The notes under the pieces are model-generated. The model saw only the letters and a list, made by a program, of their open reading frames with translations, was not told the DNA's origin and ran no database searches. Below are positions 9,658-19,218 of a DNA stretch of 64,000 bases, piece by piece. The stretch is from Sporotomaculum syntrophicum (lineage in GTDB: Bacteria > Bacillota > Desulfotomaculia > Desulfotomaculales > Desulfallaceae). The translations under genes were made by a program, and so were the position numbers. Each line of letters starts with the position of its first letter. Position 1 is the stretch's first letter. Location of the stretch: the NCBI RefSeq assembly GCF_009932395.1, contig NZ_LSRS01000005.1, positions 265,929 to 329,928 of the forward strand, written 5' to 3'.

Positions 9658-10113
9658 ATGAGTAATACCGAAAGCACAGTAGCAAAAATCATAAACCCCA
9701 AACTGGTTGAACTGGGCTTTGAACTTGTGGATATAAAATATACCAGGGAGGGAGGACGCTGGTTCTTAAGAATTTTTATTGATCAGCCCGAAGGAATAGG
9801 TCTTGAGGATTGCCAGTTGGTATCCGAAAATATCGACACACTATTAGACGAATATGATCCCATACCTCATGCGTACACCTTGGAGGTTTCATCACCTGGT
9901 TTGGATAGACCGTTAAAAAAACCGGCTGACTTTGCCAGATTCACTGGTGAGAGTGTAAAAATAACTACTTTTGCTCCTTTCGCAGGCAGGCGTAAGTTTA
10001 AAGGACAAATCATCGCCGCCGAAGAGCACTCGGTAACTCTTAATATAGACGGCACCAGTATTGTGTTGCCGTTGGAACAGGTTGCCTCAGCTCGTCTGGT
10101 ACCCGAGTTTTAA
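9658..10113 (+). CDS. rimP: Ribosome maturation factor RimP
   Basis: A 30S assembly factor (YlxS/RimP), 151 residues, the normal size. The N-terminal alpha/beta domain carries GFELVDIKYTREGGRWFLRIFID. The linker carries the signature YTLEVSSPGLDRPLKKPADF, and an SH3-like C-terminal domain follows. ATG 9658 follows GGGGGATATCG. It is the first gene of the nusA-infB operon, as in most bacteria. Confidence 0.95.
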   Translation: MSNTESTVAKIINPKLVELGFELVDIKYTREGGRWFLRIFIDQPEGIGLEDCQLVSENIDTLLDEYDPIPHAYTLEVSSPGLDRPLKKPADFARFTGESVKITTFAPFAGRRKFKGQIIAAEEHSVTLNIDGTSIVLPLEQVASARLVPEF

Positions 10114-10183
10114 AATTGTGCTCAATATTGGTACGCCTAAAATATTATGTACGGGAATAGTTGTTGTGGAGGGACACGGTTAA

Positions 10184-11266
10184 ATGAACACCGAATTCTT
10201 GGAAGCCCTGAAGGACTTGGAAAGGGAAAAGGGTATTTCCGCTAATGTTTTACTTGAGGCGATAGAGGCTGCACTGCTCTCAGCGTATAAAAGAAATTTT
10301 GGCTCGCTGCAAAACGCCAAGGTGCTTATAGATCGGGAAACAGGCGATTGTAAAGTATATTCCCAGCGGATTGTTGTGGAAGATGTTCAAGACTCACGTC
10401 TAGAAATCTTGCTGTCTGAAGCTAGAGCTATTGATCCTCTTTATAATTTGAATGATGTGGTAGAGACAGAGGTTACACCTCGCAATTTTGGTCGGATCGC
10501 GGCCCAAACGGCCAAGCAGGTAGTGGTACAACGGATTCGCGAAGCCGAACGGAATATAATTTACGAGCAATTTGCCAACCGCGAAGGGGATATAATTAGC
10601 GGTGTTGTGCAGCGTATTGAACAAAAAAATGCCTTTATTGAATTAGGTAAAACAGAGGCTATTCTAACACCAGCGGAGCAAATCCCAGGCGAAACTTATG
10701 CTCCGGGCGATCGAGTGAAGGCTTATATAGTGGAGGTGAAAAAAACCACCAAGGGACCGCAAATTTTTGTTTCCCGAACACACCCGGGGCTTTTAAAAAG
10801 GCTCCTTGAATTGGAAGTTCCTGAACTTCAGGATGGTGTGGTAGAATTAAAATCTATAGCCCGAGAGGCCGGTTATCGTTCTAAAATTGCGGTTTTTTCC
10901 CGGGATGAAAACGTAGATCCAGTTGGGGCATGTGTAGGACCAAAGGGGATGCGGGTACAGACTATAGTAAATGAACTGCACGGGGAAAAACTGGATATAA
11001 TCAAATGGGATTCTGAACCATCAAAATTTGTAGCCAGTTCTCTCAGTCCGGCAAAAGTAGTAGCCGTGGAAATATGGGAAGATGAAAAGGTGGCTCGTGT
11101 TATTGTTCCTGATTACCAGCTGTCGTTGGCTATAGGAAAGGAAGGGCAAAACGCTCGTCTGGCTGCTAAGCTTACGGGTTGGAAAATTGACATCAAAAGT
11201 GAAAGTCAAATGGCTGAATTATATCCTGATTACAAAGATTTATTTGCCGAGGAATTCATTGAATAG
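10184..11266 (+). CDS. nusA: Transcription termination/antitermination factor NusA
   Basis: An RNA polymerase-associated pausing and termination factor of 360 residues, the short form without C-terminal repeats. The N-terminal polymerase-binding domain ([20 protein letters not shown]) is followed by an S1 domain near residues 130-200. Two KH domains follow, with [15 protein letters not shown] and [19 protein letters not shown]. The gene lies 70 nt after rimP behind GGAGGGACACGGTTAA. Confidence 0.96.
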   Translation: MNTEFLEALKDLEREKGISANVLLEAIEAALLSAYKRNFGSLQNAKVLIDRETGDCKVYSQRIVVEDVQDSRLEILLSEARAIDPLYNLNDVVETEVTPRNFGRIAAQTAKQVVVQRIREAERNIIYEQFANREGDIISGVVQRIEQKNAFIELGKTEAILTPAEQIPGETYAPGDRVKAYIVEVKKTTKGPQIFVSRTHPGLLKRLLELEVPELQDGVVELKSIAREAGYRSKIAVFSRDENVDPVGACVGPKGMRVQTIVNELHGEKLDIIKWDSEPSKFVASSLSPAKVVAVEIWEDEKVARVIVPDYQLSLAIGKEGQNARLAAKLTGWKIDIKSESQMAELYPDYKDLFAEEFIE

Positions 11267-11277
11267 GGGGTCTCGGC

Positions 11278-11547
11278 TTGCCTAAGGTAAAAAAAATTCC
11301 GGAAAGAATGTGTGTCGGCTGTCAAGAAATGAAACCCAAAAAGTTATTAATTAGAGTAGTGCGTACGCCGGAGGGGACCATAGAAATAGATCGCACCGGC
11401 AAACGCTCGGGTCGAGGCGCTTACATTTGCCCGAATAAAGAATGTTTGGATAAAGCATTAAAGGGAAAAAGATTGGAAAAATCGTTAAAACACGCTATTA
11501 ACCAGGAAATTAAAGAGAGCCTGTTGGAAAGGGTAGAACAGCCATGA
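11278..11547 (+). CDS. rnpM: YlxR/RnpM family RNA-binding protein
   Basis: An 89-residue YlxR-family protein. The family is described as an RNase P-binding modulator in Bacillus subtilis. The family motifs ERMCVGCQEMKPKKLLIRVV and GRGAYICPNKECLDKA are present, and the fold is basic and RNA-binding. It starts at TTG 11278 after an AGGGGG site. Its 3' end overlaps the next gene by 4 nt (ATGA), as in the conserved nusA-ylxR-ylxQ-infB arrangement. Confidence 0.92.
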   Translation: MPKVKKIPERMCVGCQEMKPKKLLIRVVRTPEGTIEIDRTGKRSGRGAYICPNKECLDKALKGKRLEKSLKHAINQEIKESLLERVEQP

Positions 11548-11870
11548 CCGATGCAGTGGCTAATTTACTTGGTTTATGCAGGCGGGCGGGTAAAGTGATT
11601 AGCGGCGAAACCGCAGTACAAAATGCTTTTATGAAAAATGAAATAAAATTGCTTATATTGGCTGGCGATGCATCGAAGCGCAGTCAGGAGAAGTTTATGC
11701 AGTTAGCTAAAGAAAATAGTGTTCCAGCTTTTTGTTACTCTTCCAAAAATGAACTGGGTTTTTTGCTGGGAAAGGCGCCCCGTACAGTGGTGGCGATTAT
11801 AGATGAACAGCTTGCCCGGGGTATCGCCGGAGCGATGGAAAGGGGAGAGATTGACTTGTGTACATTATAA
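11544..11870 (+). CDS. rplGA: L7Ae-family ribosomal-like protein YlxQ
   Basis: A 108-residue protein of the L7Ae/L30e/Gadd45 RNA-binding family, which recognises kink-turn RNA. Visible family features are NLLGLCRRAGKVISGE at residues 7-22, KLLILAGDASKRSQEKF and the closing LGKAPRTVVAIID. It is translationally coupled to rnpM and followed by infB. Precise function is not established; the family is non-essential in B. subtilis. Confidence 0.9.
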   Translation: MTDAVANLLGLCRRAGKVISGETAVQNAFMKNEIKLLILAGDASKRSQEKFMQLAKENSVPAFCYSSKNELGFLLGKAPRTVVAIIDEQLARGIAGAMERGEIDLCTL

Positions 11871-11888
11871 TCATTCGGAGGTGATTGT

Positions 11889-14597
11889 ATGGTAAAAAAA
11901 CGTGTTCATGAACTTGCTAAGGAGCTTAATATAGAAAGTAAGGATATGCTAAACCAACTTAATAAAATGGGTATAACAGTAAAATCCCACATGAGCACCT
12001 TAGAGGATAATGAAATTGTAAGGATAAAAAATCATTATCAAAGTGTTGGTGGTGGCAATATTGTTGCTAAGTCAGCGCCACACAAAAATGAAAAGCACGG
12101 AGGCTTTAAAACTGTAAGTAACCGGGATCGTCAAGATCGAGGCCCTGGGTTGGTGGACAGGGTTCCCGACCGGCCGCCCGATCGCGTATTTACTGAAAAG
12201 ACAATTGGTAGTTTCTCGAACGACAAAGGGCGAGCTAGTGAGCCACGGTTCCAGAGACAAGACGATAAACCAAAAAACAATCAGTATAAAAGTAGCCAAT
12301 CCAGGAGTAACCAGACCAGAGGTAACCAAACGGGTAGTAGCCAGCCCAAGAGTAACCAACCCAGGCCTAATCAGCCCAGCGGCCAACCAGGTAGAGCCAC
12401 AGCTGACCGTAACCATGCGCCGGTTGGCAACCGTACGGCAGCAAATAAACCAGAACAAACCAGAGGCCCAGTTTCAACTTTTCGCGACCGCAACAAGGTG
12501 GGTGACTATAATCGTACGACAGGTCAACAGCGCCCCTCAAAACCTTTTGATCGGAGCAACCAAGGTCCCAGAACAGGTAGTGGTCCAAATACTCAGGCTG
12601 GTGTTATTGCTAAGATGGTTCAAAAGTCCATGCCTGATCAAGTAAAAGCACTGGAGAAGAATAAAGCTCAGGAACGTTCTAAACAGGTTGAAAAACATGC
12701 CTTTAAAGGAAAGGATACCAAAGATAACAGGTTAAATAAGGACGCATCCAAAGAGCGCAGCTTTAAGTCTGGCTCGAACAGAAGATTTAACAAGGGTCCC
12801 CAGAAGAAAAGCCAACCCGCACCTGTGGTAGAGAAAAAACCTGTGGTGATTGGTGATACCATTACCGTTAAAACACTGGCTGAAAAGATGCGTATAAACG
12901 CCGGTGAGGTAATTAAAAAATTAATGGAACTTGGCACATTGGCCACTATAAACCAGGAAATTGATGCTGATACCGCAACTATTGTAGCTAATGAAATGGG
13001 CTTCGAAGTGCAGGTAAAGGTAGAGCTGGATAAAGAAGCACAGCTGATGATGAAGGAACCTGAAGATGATGCTGAAAATTTAAGATGGCGTCCGCCGGTG
13101 GTAACGATCATGGGTCACGTTGACCATGGTAAAACATCTCTACTGGATGCTATTCGTCATACCCATGTGACAGCTTCTGAGGAGGGTGGTATTACTCAGC
13201 ATATCGGTGCTTATCAGGTTGAGCATAAGGGTAGAAAGATTACTTTTGTTGATACACCCGGTCATGCGGCATTTACGGCAATGCGAGCCAGGGGTGCCAA
13301 AGTAACAGATATTGCCATCGTGGTAATCGCTGCTGACGATGGTGTGATGCCACAGACTGTTGAAGCCATTAATCACGCCCGAGCTGCAGATGTACCCATT
13401 ATTGTGGCAATTAATAAAATCGATAAACCCGGTGCTGACCCGGAAAAAGTGAAACGTGAATTAACAGAGTATAATCTCGTACCTGAAGCATGGGGTGGAG
13501 ATACTATTTTTGTGGAGGTTTCAGCTAAGGAAAAATTAAACCTCCCCGAATTACTGGAAATGATCCTGTTGGTAGCGGAAGTTGGTGAATTTAAGGCCAA
13601 TCCTAACCGGGCGGCTCGGGGCACAGTAATTGAGGCTGAACTTGACAAGGGCCGAGGGCCGGTGGCTACCGTTTTAGTGCAAAATGGCACGCTGCGGGTA
13701 GGTGATTTCATTATTGCCGGTGTGGCTTATGGTAAAGTTAGAGCGATGATGGATTATACCGGCCGGCGGGTGAGTAAAGCAGGTCCGTCCACGCCTGTTG
13801 AGGTACTTGGCTTTTCGGGAGTACCACCGGCGGGAGAATTGTTCTATACTGTGGAAGATGAAAAATTCGGCAAGCAGCTCATTGATGAACGTTTTACGAA
13901 AAAACGGGAGGAAGAGTTTAGGCTTTCCGCACCAAAAATATCGCTGGATGATTTATTTAACCAGATTCAAGAAGGCCAGGTTAAAGAACTAAACATAATC
14001 ATTAAGGCTGATGTGCAGGGTTCGGTGGAAGCCGTGCGTCAATCGCTGGAACAGATGGGTAATAGTGAGGTCAGGGTAAACGTTATCCATGGCGGTGTTG
14101 GTGCCATCACTGAATCTGATATTATGCTGGCTTCGGCTTCTAATGCGATAATAATTGGATTTAATGTACGGCCCGTTGAAAATGCCCGTAATGCTGTGGA
14201 AACGGAAAAAGTGGACATACGGTTATACAGAATAATTTACGATGCCATCGAGGATATCAAGAAGGCCATGAGCGGTCTTTTAGAGCCCGAGTATAAAGAA
14301 GTGGTGTTGGGACGTGCAGAAGTGCGCAAGACATTTAAGGTGACCAAGGTGGGCACAATAGCAGGGTGCTATATAACGGAAGGCAAAGTAACCAGGGATG
14401 CCGGTGTGCGCGTAATTAGGGATGGCATAGTAATCCATGAGGGACATCTTGATTCTCTAAAAAGGTTTAAGGATGACGCTAAAGAAGTGATGCAGGGTTA
14501 CGAGTGCGGTATTACAGTGGAAAGGTTTAATGATATCAGGGAAGGCGACCAGTTAGAGGCCTATATTGTAGAGGCTGTTAAACGTGAACTGGCTTAA
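11889..14597 (+). CDS. infB: Translation initiation factor IF-2
   Basis: A GTPase that brings fMet-tRNA to the 30S subunit and promotes subunit joining. The 902-residue protein has a short N-terminal IF2N module and a long basic, Asn/Gln/Arg-rich linker (about residues 60-320). A second IF2N module ([20 protein letters not shown]) precedes the G domain, whose P-loop GHVDHGKTS is near residue 408. VDTPGHAAF and NKIDKPG follow, then domains II, III and IV. The linker contains a 15-bp tandem repeat. The start is ATG 11889 behind GGAGGTGATTGT. Confidence 0.97.
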   Translation: MVKKRVHELAKELNIESKDMLNQLNKMGITVKSHMSTLEDNEIVRIKNHYQSVGGGNIVAKSAPHKNEKHGGFKTVSNRDRQDRGPGLVDRVPDRPPDRVFTEKTIGSFSNDKGRASEPRFQRQDDKPKNNQYKSSQSRSNQTRGNQTGSSQPKSNQPRPNQPSGQPGRATADRNHAPVGNRTAANKPEQTRGPVSTFRDRNKVGDYNRTTGQQRPSKPFDRSNQGPRTGSGPNTQAGVIAKMVQKSMPDQVKALEKNKAQERSKQVEKHAFKGKDTKDNRLNKDASKERSFKSGSNRRFNKGPQKKSQPAPVVEKKPVVIGDTITVKTLAEKMRINAGEVIKKLMELGTLATINQEIDADTATIVANEMGFEVQVKVELDKEAQLMMKEPEDDAENLRWRPPVVTIMGHVDHGKTSLLDAIRHTHVTASEEGGITQHIGAYQVEHKGRKITFVDTPGHAAFTAMRARGAKVTDIAIVVIAADDGVMPQTVEAINHARAADVPIIVAINKIDKPGADPEKVKRELTEYNLVPEAWGGDTIFVEVSAKEKLNLPELLEMILLVAEVGEFKANPNRAARGTVIEAELDKGRGPVATVLVQNGTLRVGDFIIAGVAYGKVRAMMDYTGRRVSKAGPSTPVEVLGFSGVPPAGELFYTVEDEKFGKQLIDERFTKKREEEFRLSAPKISLDDLFNQIQEGQVKELNIIIKADVQGSVEAVRQSLEQMGNSEVRVNVIHGGVGAITESDIMLASASNAIIIGFNVRPVENARNAVETEKVDIRLYRIIYDAIEDIKKAMSGLLEPEYKEVVLGRAEVRKTFKVTKVGTIAGCYITEGKVTRDAGVRVIRDGIVIHEGHLDSLKRFKDDAKEVMQGYECGITVERFNDIREGDQLEAYIVEAVKRELA
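12296..12385 (+). repeat. 15-bp tandem repeat inside the IF-2 linker
   Basis: Six consecutive 15-nt units, each beginning CCA or TCA and most ending GTAA, CTAA or GTAG. They encode a pentapeptide of the pattern Q-x-(R/K)-x-N. The units differ by point changes, and the repeat stays in frame. Confidence 0.75.
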
Positions 14598-14630
14598 TAT
14601 GTAGTACTATAACCGTGAGGGGGGATTATT

Positions 14631-14978
14631 ATGTCCCACCGGCCGGAAAGGTTGGCCGAGGCAATAAAAAAGGAAATGTCCGACCTGTTGTTAAATGAAT
14701 TAAAGGACCCGCGGATTGGTTTTGCTACTATTACTGGTGTAGATGTATCAAGTGATTTGAAATACGCAAAAATCTATGTCAGCGTGTTAGGTAACCATGA
14801 GCAAAGGGTAAGCACTATGCAGGCTTTAACCAAAGCTCAGGGGTTTGTCCGCACGGAACTTGGGCGTCGCATCAGGTTGAGGCTAGTGCCTGAGATATCC
14901 TTCATTCTTGATGAATCCTTGGATCACGGGGTCCGGGTTATGGAACTGTTGGAAGAGGTTAAGAGCAAAGATGTGTGA
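14631..14978 (+). CDS. rbfA: Ribosome-binding factor A
   Basis: A 115-residue KH-fold factor for 30S maturation and 16S 5'-end processing. The sequence opens with the family-typical [18 protein letters not shown], followed by [19 protein letters not shown] and the helix ending [14 protein letters not shown] 14631 follows GGGGGGATTATT. Its end overlaps nrnA by 8 nt. Confidence 0.95.
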   Translation: MSHRPERLAEAIKKEMSDLLLNELKDPRIGFATITGVDVSSDLKYAKIYVSVLGNHEQRVSTMQALTKAQGFVRTELGRRIRLRLVPEISFILDESLDHGVRVMELLEEVKSKDV

Positions 14979-15957
14979 GCAAGAAGCAAAACAGCTGTTT
15001 TCCGCAATGGTTAGTGAGTTAAATAAGGCGGAGCAGATAGCGCTTTGCGGTCACGTTATGCCCGATGGCGATTGCCTGGGGGCAATGCTGGCTCTGGGGT
15101 TGGCTCTGCGGCAAATGGGAAAGAAGGTGGTTTTTTATAGCCCCGACCCGGTGCCAGAGTTGTATGCCTTTTTACCTTGTGCAGATGAAATCCATGTTGA
15201 GCTTGAGCAACAATGTCAATTTGATTTATTTGTTTCCGTGGATTGCTCGGTGCCCGATCGGTTGGGGCATTTTCAAGTACTGCTTGGCCGGGCGGGTCGG
15301 GTGGCCGTTTTAGATCATCACACTGGTTCTGTTCCTTTTGGTAATACTTATTTGAATTTACCTGTTTGTGCAGCAACAGGTGAAATTGTGTATGATCTTT
15401 TACGTTGGTTGCCGGTGTTAGTAGACGAAGATATTGCTACCTGTCTGTATGTAGCGATTGTCACCGATACAGGTTCTTTTTCTTATGATAACACGGGCAG
15501 CCTGACCCACCTTAGAGCTGCTGAATTATTGAAGCTTGGCGTAAAGGCAGCATGGATAAATAAACGCTTGTATGAAGAGAAACCACTAGTTAGCCTGCAA
15601 GTATTAAGTACTGTTTTACAATCGCTGGAACTCAGCGGCTGTGGCCGAGTGGCTTGGATGTTTATGCAAAGAGATACGCTGCATAGGTTGAATGCAACTG
15701 ATGAACATGTAGATGGCTTGGTTAACTACCCTCGCTTAATTAAAGGTGTGGAACTGGCTTTATTTTTCCGTGAAATAGAGGATGGCAAATATAAGGTCAG
15801 TTTAAGATCTAAATATTACTTAGATGTTAACAAATTAGCGACCTTGTTTGGCGGGGGCGGACATCCACGGGCAGCAGGTTGTGTGATGGAAGGAAATTTA
15901 GAGGATGTAAAACACCAATTGCTGCAGGCGGCATTACCTTTTTTAAAGGATGAATGA
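14971..15957 (+). CDS. nrnA: DHH-family nanoRNase/pAp phosphatase NrnA
   Basis: A bifunctional oligoribonuclease and 3'-phosphoadenosine 5'-phosphate phosphatase of the DHH/DHHA1 family, 328 residues. The metal-binding motifs are [20 protein letters not shown] and VLDHHTG. The C-terminal DHHA1 domain shows the nucleotide-binding [12 protein letters not shown] use ATG 14971, which overlaps the rbfA stop; starts further upstream would run deep into rbfA. It overlaps truB by 4 nt. Neighbours and motifs fit the normal rbfA-nrnA-truB order. Confidence 0.94.
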   Translation: MCEQEAKQLFSAMVSELNKAEQIALCGHVMPDGDCLGAMLALGLALRQMGKKVVFYSPDPVPELYAFLPCADEIHVELEQQCQFDLFVSVDCSVPDRLGHFQVLLGRAGRVAVLDHHTGSVPFGNTYLNLPVCAATGEIVYDLLRWLPVLVDEDIATCLYVAIVTDTGSFSYDNTGSLTHLRAAELLKLGVKAAWINKRLYEEKPLVSLQVLSTVLQSLELSGCGRVAWMFMQRDTLHRLNATDEHVDGLVNYPRLIKGVELALFFREIEDGKYKVSLRSKYYLDVNKLATLFGGGGHPRAAGCVMEGNLEDVKHQLLQAALPFLKDE

Positions 15958-16877
15958 TTATGGATGGCATTCTAAATATCCTTAAACCGCCGGGTATGAC
16001 CAGTCATGATGTGGTAAGTTTTATACGCAGAGTGACCGGTCAAAAAAAAGCTGGACATACTGGCACGTTGGATCCGGGAGCTGCAGGTGTATTGCCCGTC
16101 TGTTTAGGCAAGGCTACGAAAATCATTCAGTATTTGCCAGACACTAAGGACTACCGGGCTGAGGTTACCTTTGGCAAATCCACCACTACCCAGGACATGT
16201 TTGGTGACGTGCTTACATCGACCGGCGCCCAAGGGTTACGTGCTACAGATATTGAGCAAGCGCTAAAGAGTTTTAAAGGGTGGATTATGCAAATACCGCC
16301 AATGACATCGGCCATCAAACAGCAAGGTAAAAAGCTCTATGAACTGGCCAGGGCGGGTATTGAAGTGAAGAGGGTTCCTCGAGCTATATACATAAGCGAA
16401 ATTGAGTTGAGAGGTTTTTATGATGATCCGTCATTTCCAAAAGCAATATTGCATATAAATTGTTCCGCAGGCACATATATACGTACAATATGTCACGACT
16501 TAGGGGAAATTCTTGGTTGTGGAGCTTATATGTCGTTTTTATTGCGCACTAGAGCGGGTTTGTTTAAATTAGAGGATTCTATGATACTAGAGCAATTGAG
16601 TGAGCCTAACGGCCTTGATGTGGCTACCTTGCTGGTACCAATGGGTAAAGCGCTGGAATACTTACCTGTGGTTACTGTTGAAAGTGCATTGGAAAGAACT
16701 ATTAAGTGTGGAAATAGTTTTGAGCTGTATGGCCGTGCCTTAGCAGGCCGGTTGACTCCTCAACAGATGGTTCGCTTGGAAAAAGCCGGTGCCTTAATTG
16801 CCTTGGCGATTGTTATTAAAGATGACTTTAATACGTCGGGTAAGTATATGCTTCAACCTGTTAAAGTGCTGGTTTAA
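15954..16877 (+). CDS. truB: tRNA pseudouridine(55) synthase
   Basis: Makes pseudouridine 55 in the T-loop of tRNAs. The catalytic Asp is near residue 40 in HTGTLDPGAAGVLP. The YRAEVTFGKSTTTQDMFG and PPMTSAIKQQGKKLYELAR segments are typical. It has 307 residues with a C-terminal PUA-like region. ATG 15954 overlaps the nrnA stop (ATGA); an in-frame ATG at 15960 is also possible. Confidence 0.95.
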   Translation: MIMDGILNILKPPGMTSHDVVSFIRRVTGQKKAGHTGTLDPGAAGVLPVCLGKATKIIQYLPDTKDYRAEVTFGKSTTTQDMFGDVLTSTGAQGLRATDIEQALKSFKGWIMQIPPMTSAIKQQGKKLYELARAGIEVKRVPRAIYISEIELRGFYDDPSFPKAILHINCSAGTYIRTICHDLGEILGCGAYMSFLLRTRAGLFKLEDSMILEQLSEPNGLDVATLLVPMGKALEYLPVVTVESALERTIKCGNSFELYGRALAGRLTPQQMVRLEKAGALIALAIVIKDDFNTSGKYMLQPVKVLV

Positions 16878-16903
16878 ACATAAATCTGGAGGTTATAGCA
16901 GCA

Positions 16904-17842
16904 GTGCGTATTTATAGAGACTGGAAAGGGTTAAAAGATACATTTAAAGACCTAGTAGTTGGGCTTGGTAATTTTGACGGCATACATTTAGGGCACCAGC
17001 GGTTGATTAGCGATATCGTGGCTAAAGCTAAAGCGGTTAATGGAACGCCGGCTGTATTTACATTTGACCCCCACCCATTGGCGCTATTAAACCCCCAGGG
17101 TGCTCCGCCCTTGATTTTGCCGCCGAATGTGAAAAGGGATATGTTTGCTAAACTGGGTGTAGAGGTGCTGTTGTGGATACCATTTACTGAGGAGTTTGCC
17201 CGTTTGAGTCCAGAGGATTTTATCAAGCAGGTATTATATGAACAACTTGCTGTGCGTGCTGTTTTAGTAGGTTATAATTATACATTTGGCTACCTGGGAC
17301 TTGGAACTCCTGAATTATTAGAAGACTATGGTGAAAGACTGGGTTTTGATGTGGAGGTTTTGCAACCTGTCAGCATTAACGGTCAACCGGTAAGCAGTAC
17401 ATTGATCAGGAGTCTGCTGGCCGATGGAGAAATAACTGAGGCGAGAAAATTTCTAGGCTACAGCCCAGTCCTTGAGGGTACGGTGGTTTATGGTGAAAGA
17501 CGTGGTAGTACCCTGGGTTTTCCCACAGCGAACATTGAGGTTGCTCAAAACTTATTAGTGCCGGCCAATGGTGTATATTCAGTGAAAGTCAATCTTGAGG
17601 GGCAATCTTGGGGAGGGGTGGCCAACATTGGAATTAAGCCTACATTTCACAGCAACTCCTTTATGAGAAGCATTGAGGTCCATCTGCTAGATTATAGTGG
17701 CAATTTGTACGGCAAGGTTATTAAAGTGCATTTCATCAGGCGACTGCGTAATGAACAAAAATTTAACTCAGCTGTGGAATTAGTGGAACAGATTCAGAAA
17801 GACATATATGAAGCCCGCATAGATGCATCATTTGCAGTTTAA
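16904..17842 (+). CDS. ribF: Bifunctional riboflavin kinase/FAD synthetase
   Basis: Phosphorylates riboflavin to FMN and adenylates FMN to FAD. The N-terminal adenylyltransferase domain has GNFDGIHLGHQRLI at residues 22-35 and the later VSSTLIRSLL. The C-terminal kinase domain has GFPTANIEV near residue 205 and NIGIKPTF. The protein has 312 residues. GTG 16904 follows GGAGG at 16889-16893. Confidence 0.95.
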   Translation: MRIYRDWKGLKDTFKDLVVGLGNFDGIHLGHQRLISDIVAKAKAVNGTPAVFTFDPHPLALLNPQGAPPLILPPNVKRDMFAKLGVEVLLWIPFTEEFARLSPEDFIKQVLYEQLAVRAVLVGYNYTFGYLGLGTPELLEDYGERLGFDVEVLQPVSINGQPVSSTLIRSLLADGEITEARKFLGYSPVLEGTVVYGERRGSTLGFPTANIEVAQNLLVPANGVYSVKVNLEGQSWGGVANIGIKPTFHSNSFMRSIEVHLLDYSGNLYGKVIKVHFIRRLRNEQKFNSAVELVEQIQKDIYEARIDASFAV

Positions 17843-17879
17843 TCGTTAAGCCAACCAGTGTATTCTATTTCTTACTAAG

Positions 17880-17908
17880 TTTACTTGTCGAGTGGAATAT
17901 GCTACAAT
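17880..17908 (+). promoter_or_regulatory. Possible promoter for the small gene pair before rpsO
   Basis: TTTACT (17880-17885), a 17-nt spacer and TACAAT (17903-17908) preceded by TGC. It lies 64 nt before the first small gene. Sequence match only. Confidence 0.45.
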
Positions 17909-17971
17909 GATTTTGTAATAAAAACGGTTTTGTTGCCCGGTCTGTAAACGTCTCATCGAGATGTTTCATTA

Positions 17972-18202
17972 ATGGGGGTGTCCAAGATCGATTTGCCGGA
18001 AGCGGAAATGAAAAGATGGTTAAACCACATTGCCTTGATTTGTTTAAGTGAGGACTTTCAGGATTTAAAAAGGGAATTGGAAAAGATATATCGACAGGCT
18101 GACATTGAGGAAGATGCCCAAATAGCCGCCTTTCAAGATGCTTTGTATGCATTTTTAGCGCAGGAAGAAGATAAATTAGCCTGCCAGACAGGGGCTAATT
18201 AA
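17972..18202 (+). CDS. Small acidic helical protein, first gene of a two-gene cassette
   Basis: A 76-residue protein of unknown function. It is acidic and predicted all-helical (MKRWLNHIALICLSEDF, LKRELEKIYRQADI, QIAAFQDALYAFLAQEED). The start is ATG 17972; GTG 17978 is possible, and the ribosome site is weak. It ends 5 nt before the next small gene, so the two form a unit with their own likely promoter. Position and size resemble an antitoxin, but I recognise no family. Confidence 0.6.
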   Translation: MGVSKIDLPEAEMKRWLNHIALICLSEDFQDLKRELEKIYRQADIEEDAQIAAFQDALYAFLAQEEDKLACQTGAN

Positions 18203-18207
18203 ATAAA

Positions 18208-18429
18208 ATGAATGTAATTATTACTGAACATGCACGAAAGCGTTTACGTGATTATCGCCAGGATAAAATAACAGTTGTCGATATTATCACAGCCACTACC
18301 GGTATACCAGGCCGGATACCCACAGCAACACGCTTTAGAGGTTTTTTTGCTAAATCGGGACGGATGTTTGATATTGTGGCTAAGGATATATCTGATGGGC
18401 GACTAGTGATTACTGTAATTGGTAAATAA
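18208..18429 (+). CDS. Small DUF4258-like protein, second gene of the cassette
   Basis: A 73-residue basic protein. The N-terminus ITEHARKRLRDYRQDKITVVDI resembles the start of DUF4258 and related small proteins (a His-Ala followed by an Arg-rich helix, then beta strands). The C-terminal half (FFAKSGRMFDIVAKD, RLVITVIGK) fits such a fold. This is pattern recognition, not a search result. In related folds some members are toxins of type II systems; here that role is inferred only from gene size and pairing. It is followed by the rpsO leader. Confidence 0.6.
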   Translation: MNVIITEHARKRLRDYRQDKITVVDIITATTGIPGRIPTATRFRGFFAKSGRMFDIVAKDISDGRLVITVIGK

Positions 18430-18527
18430 TTTCAATTTATTATATTTGAACTGTTAGCTAGGGAACTCGTTTATCTCCGACGATTAGCTTGGCTAGCAGC
18501 GATTTTGAAATGAAGGAGGTGAACCTT

Positions 18528-18797
18528 GTGGCACTATCAGCGCCTGATAAGCAGACGGTTATTGATAATTTTAAGTTGCATGAAAACGATACCGGATCAC
18601 CCGAAGTTCAGGTGGCAATTTTGACTCGGCGGATTAACGATCTAACCGAGCATCTTAAGATTCATAAAAAAGACCACCATTCCAGGCGTGGGCTGCTTAA
18701 AATGGTTGGCCAGCGTCGGGCTTTGTTGAACTATTTGAAGAGCCGGGATTTTAATCGTTACCGTGTATTAATTGAAAGGTTAGGTTTACGTAAGTAA
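18528..18797 (+). CDS. rpsO: 30S ribosomal protein S15
   Basis: S15, 89 residues, the normal size, opening [19 protein letters not shown] and containing [21 protein letters not shown] and [20 protein letters not shown]. The start is GTG 18528 with a very strong GAAGGAGGTGA site; the upstream ATG at 18510 would add residues alien to the family. The 100-nt leader contains GCTAG/CTAGC complements (about 18456 and 18493) that could form an S15 autoregulatory fold, as known in other bacteria, but I cannot confirm it. Confidence 0.96.
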   Translation: MALSAPDKQTVIDNFKLHENDTGSPEVQVAILTRRINDLTEHLKIHKKDHHSRRGLLKMVGQRRALLNYLKSRDFNRYRVLIERLGLRK

Positions 18798-18826
18798 AAG
18801 CGGGTTTAAACCCGCTTTTATTTTTT
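18796..18826 (+). terminator. Intrinsic terminator after rpsO
   Basis: An AAAGCGGGTTT/AAACCCGCTTT stem followed directly by a long T run. It ends the rpsO unit, so pnp must have its own promoter. Confidence 0.92.
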
Positions 18827-19218
18827 AATGGCTTTAGCCATTTAAGCACGCGAAACTTACGAAACAGAGAATCACCCTCAATGCTGGTGCGACAGAGTTA
18901 TACAAGAGACCACCTTTCCAATAAAATAGAGATCTTGGCGAATTATCTATACCAAATTTTTTGATTATTTGAGTGTTTTTATTGAGCATAAACTCTACGA
19001 ATGTCTTAGCTACCTTAGCTATACAGACTTTGAACAGTCCGATATAAATAACAAAAGAATTATGTATTTTTTTCAATTTAGGCAGGATATACTACTAAAT
19101 ATGTAGAATGTGATTCTTTTATGGTAAAAGTAAATTATTCCAGTCCTGGGTAGCTTGACTGGATGAGGAAGGAGGTATACCGGTTCCCATTTTTTTGGAC
19201 CGGAATTAAAAGTATAAT
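18827..19218 (+). other. pnp leader region with orphan Shine-Dalgarno and hairpin
   Basis: No gene seen in 392 nt. A perfect AAGGAGGT (19169-19176) is followed not by a start codon but by a hairpin (about 19180-19187 with 19197-19203, one bulge), then 15 nt, then the pnp ATG at 19219. No in-frame start near the orphan site can be joined to pnp, because TAA lies at 19207-19209. The arrangement suggests a regulatory leader. Confidence 0.55.

Noticed and set aside
12072..12458. Long minus-strand open frame within infB (and similar antisense frames in pnp, proS, uppP).
   Set aside because: These are shadows of the biased codons of the true plus-strand genes; no ribosome sites and no family resemblance.
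18430..18527. S15 autoregulatory leader in front of rpsO.
   Set aside because: Only a 5-bp complement was found; too weak to call as a separate regulatory feature, so it is mentioned only within the rpsO entry.
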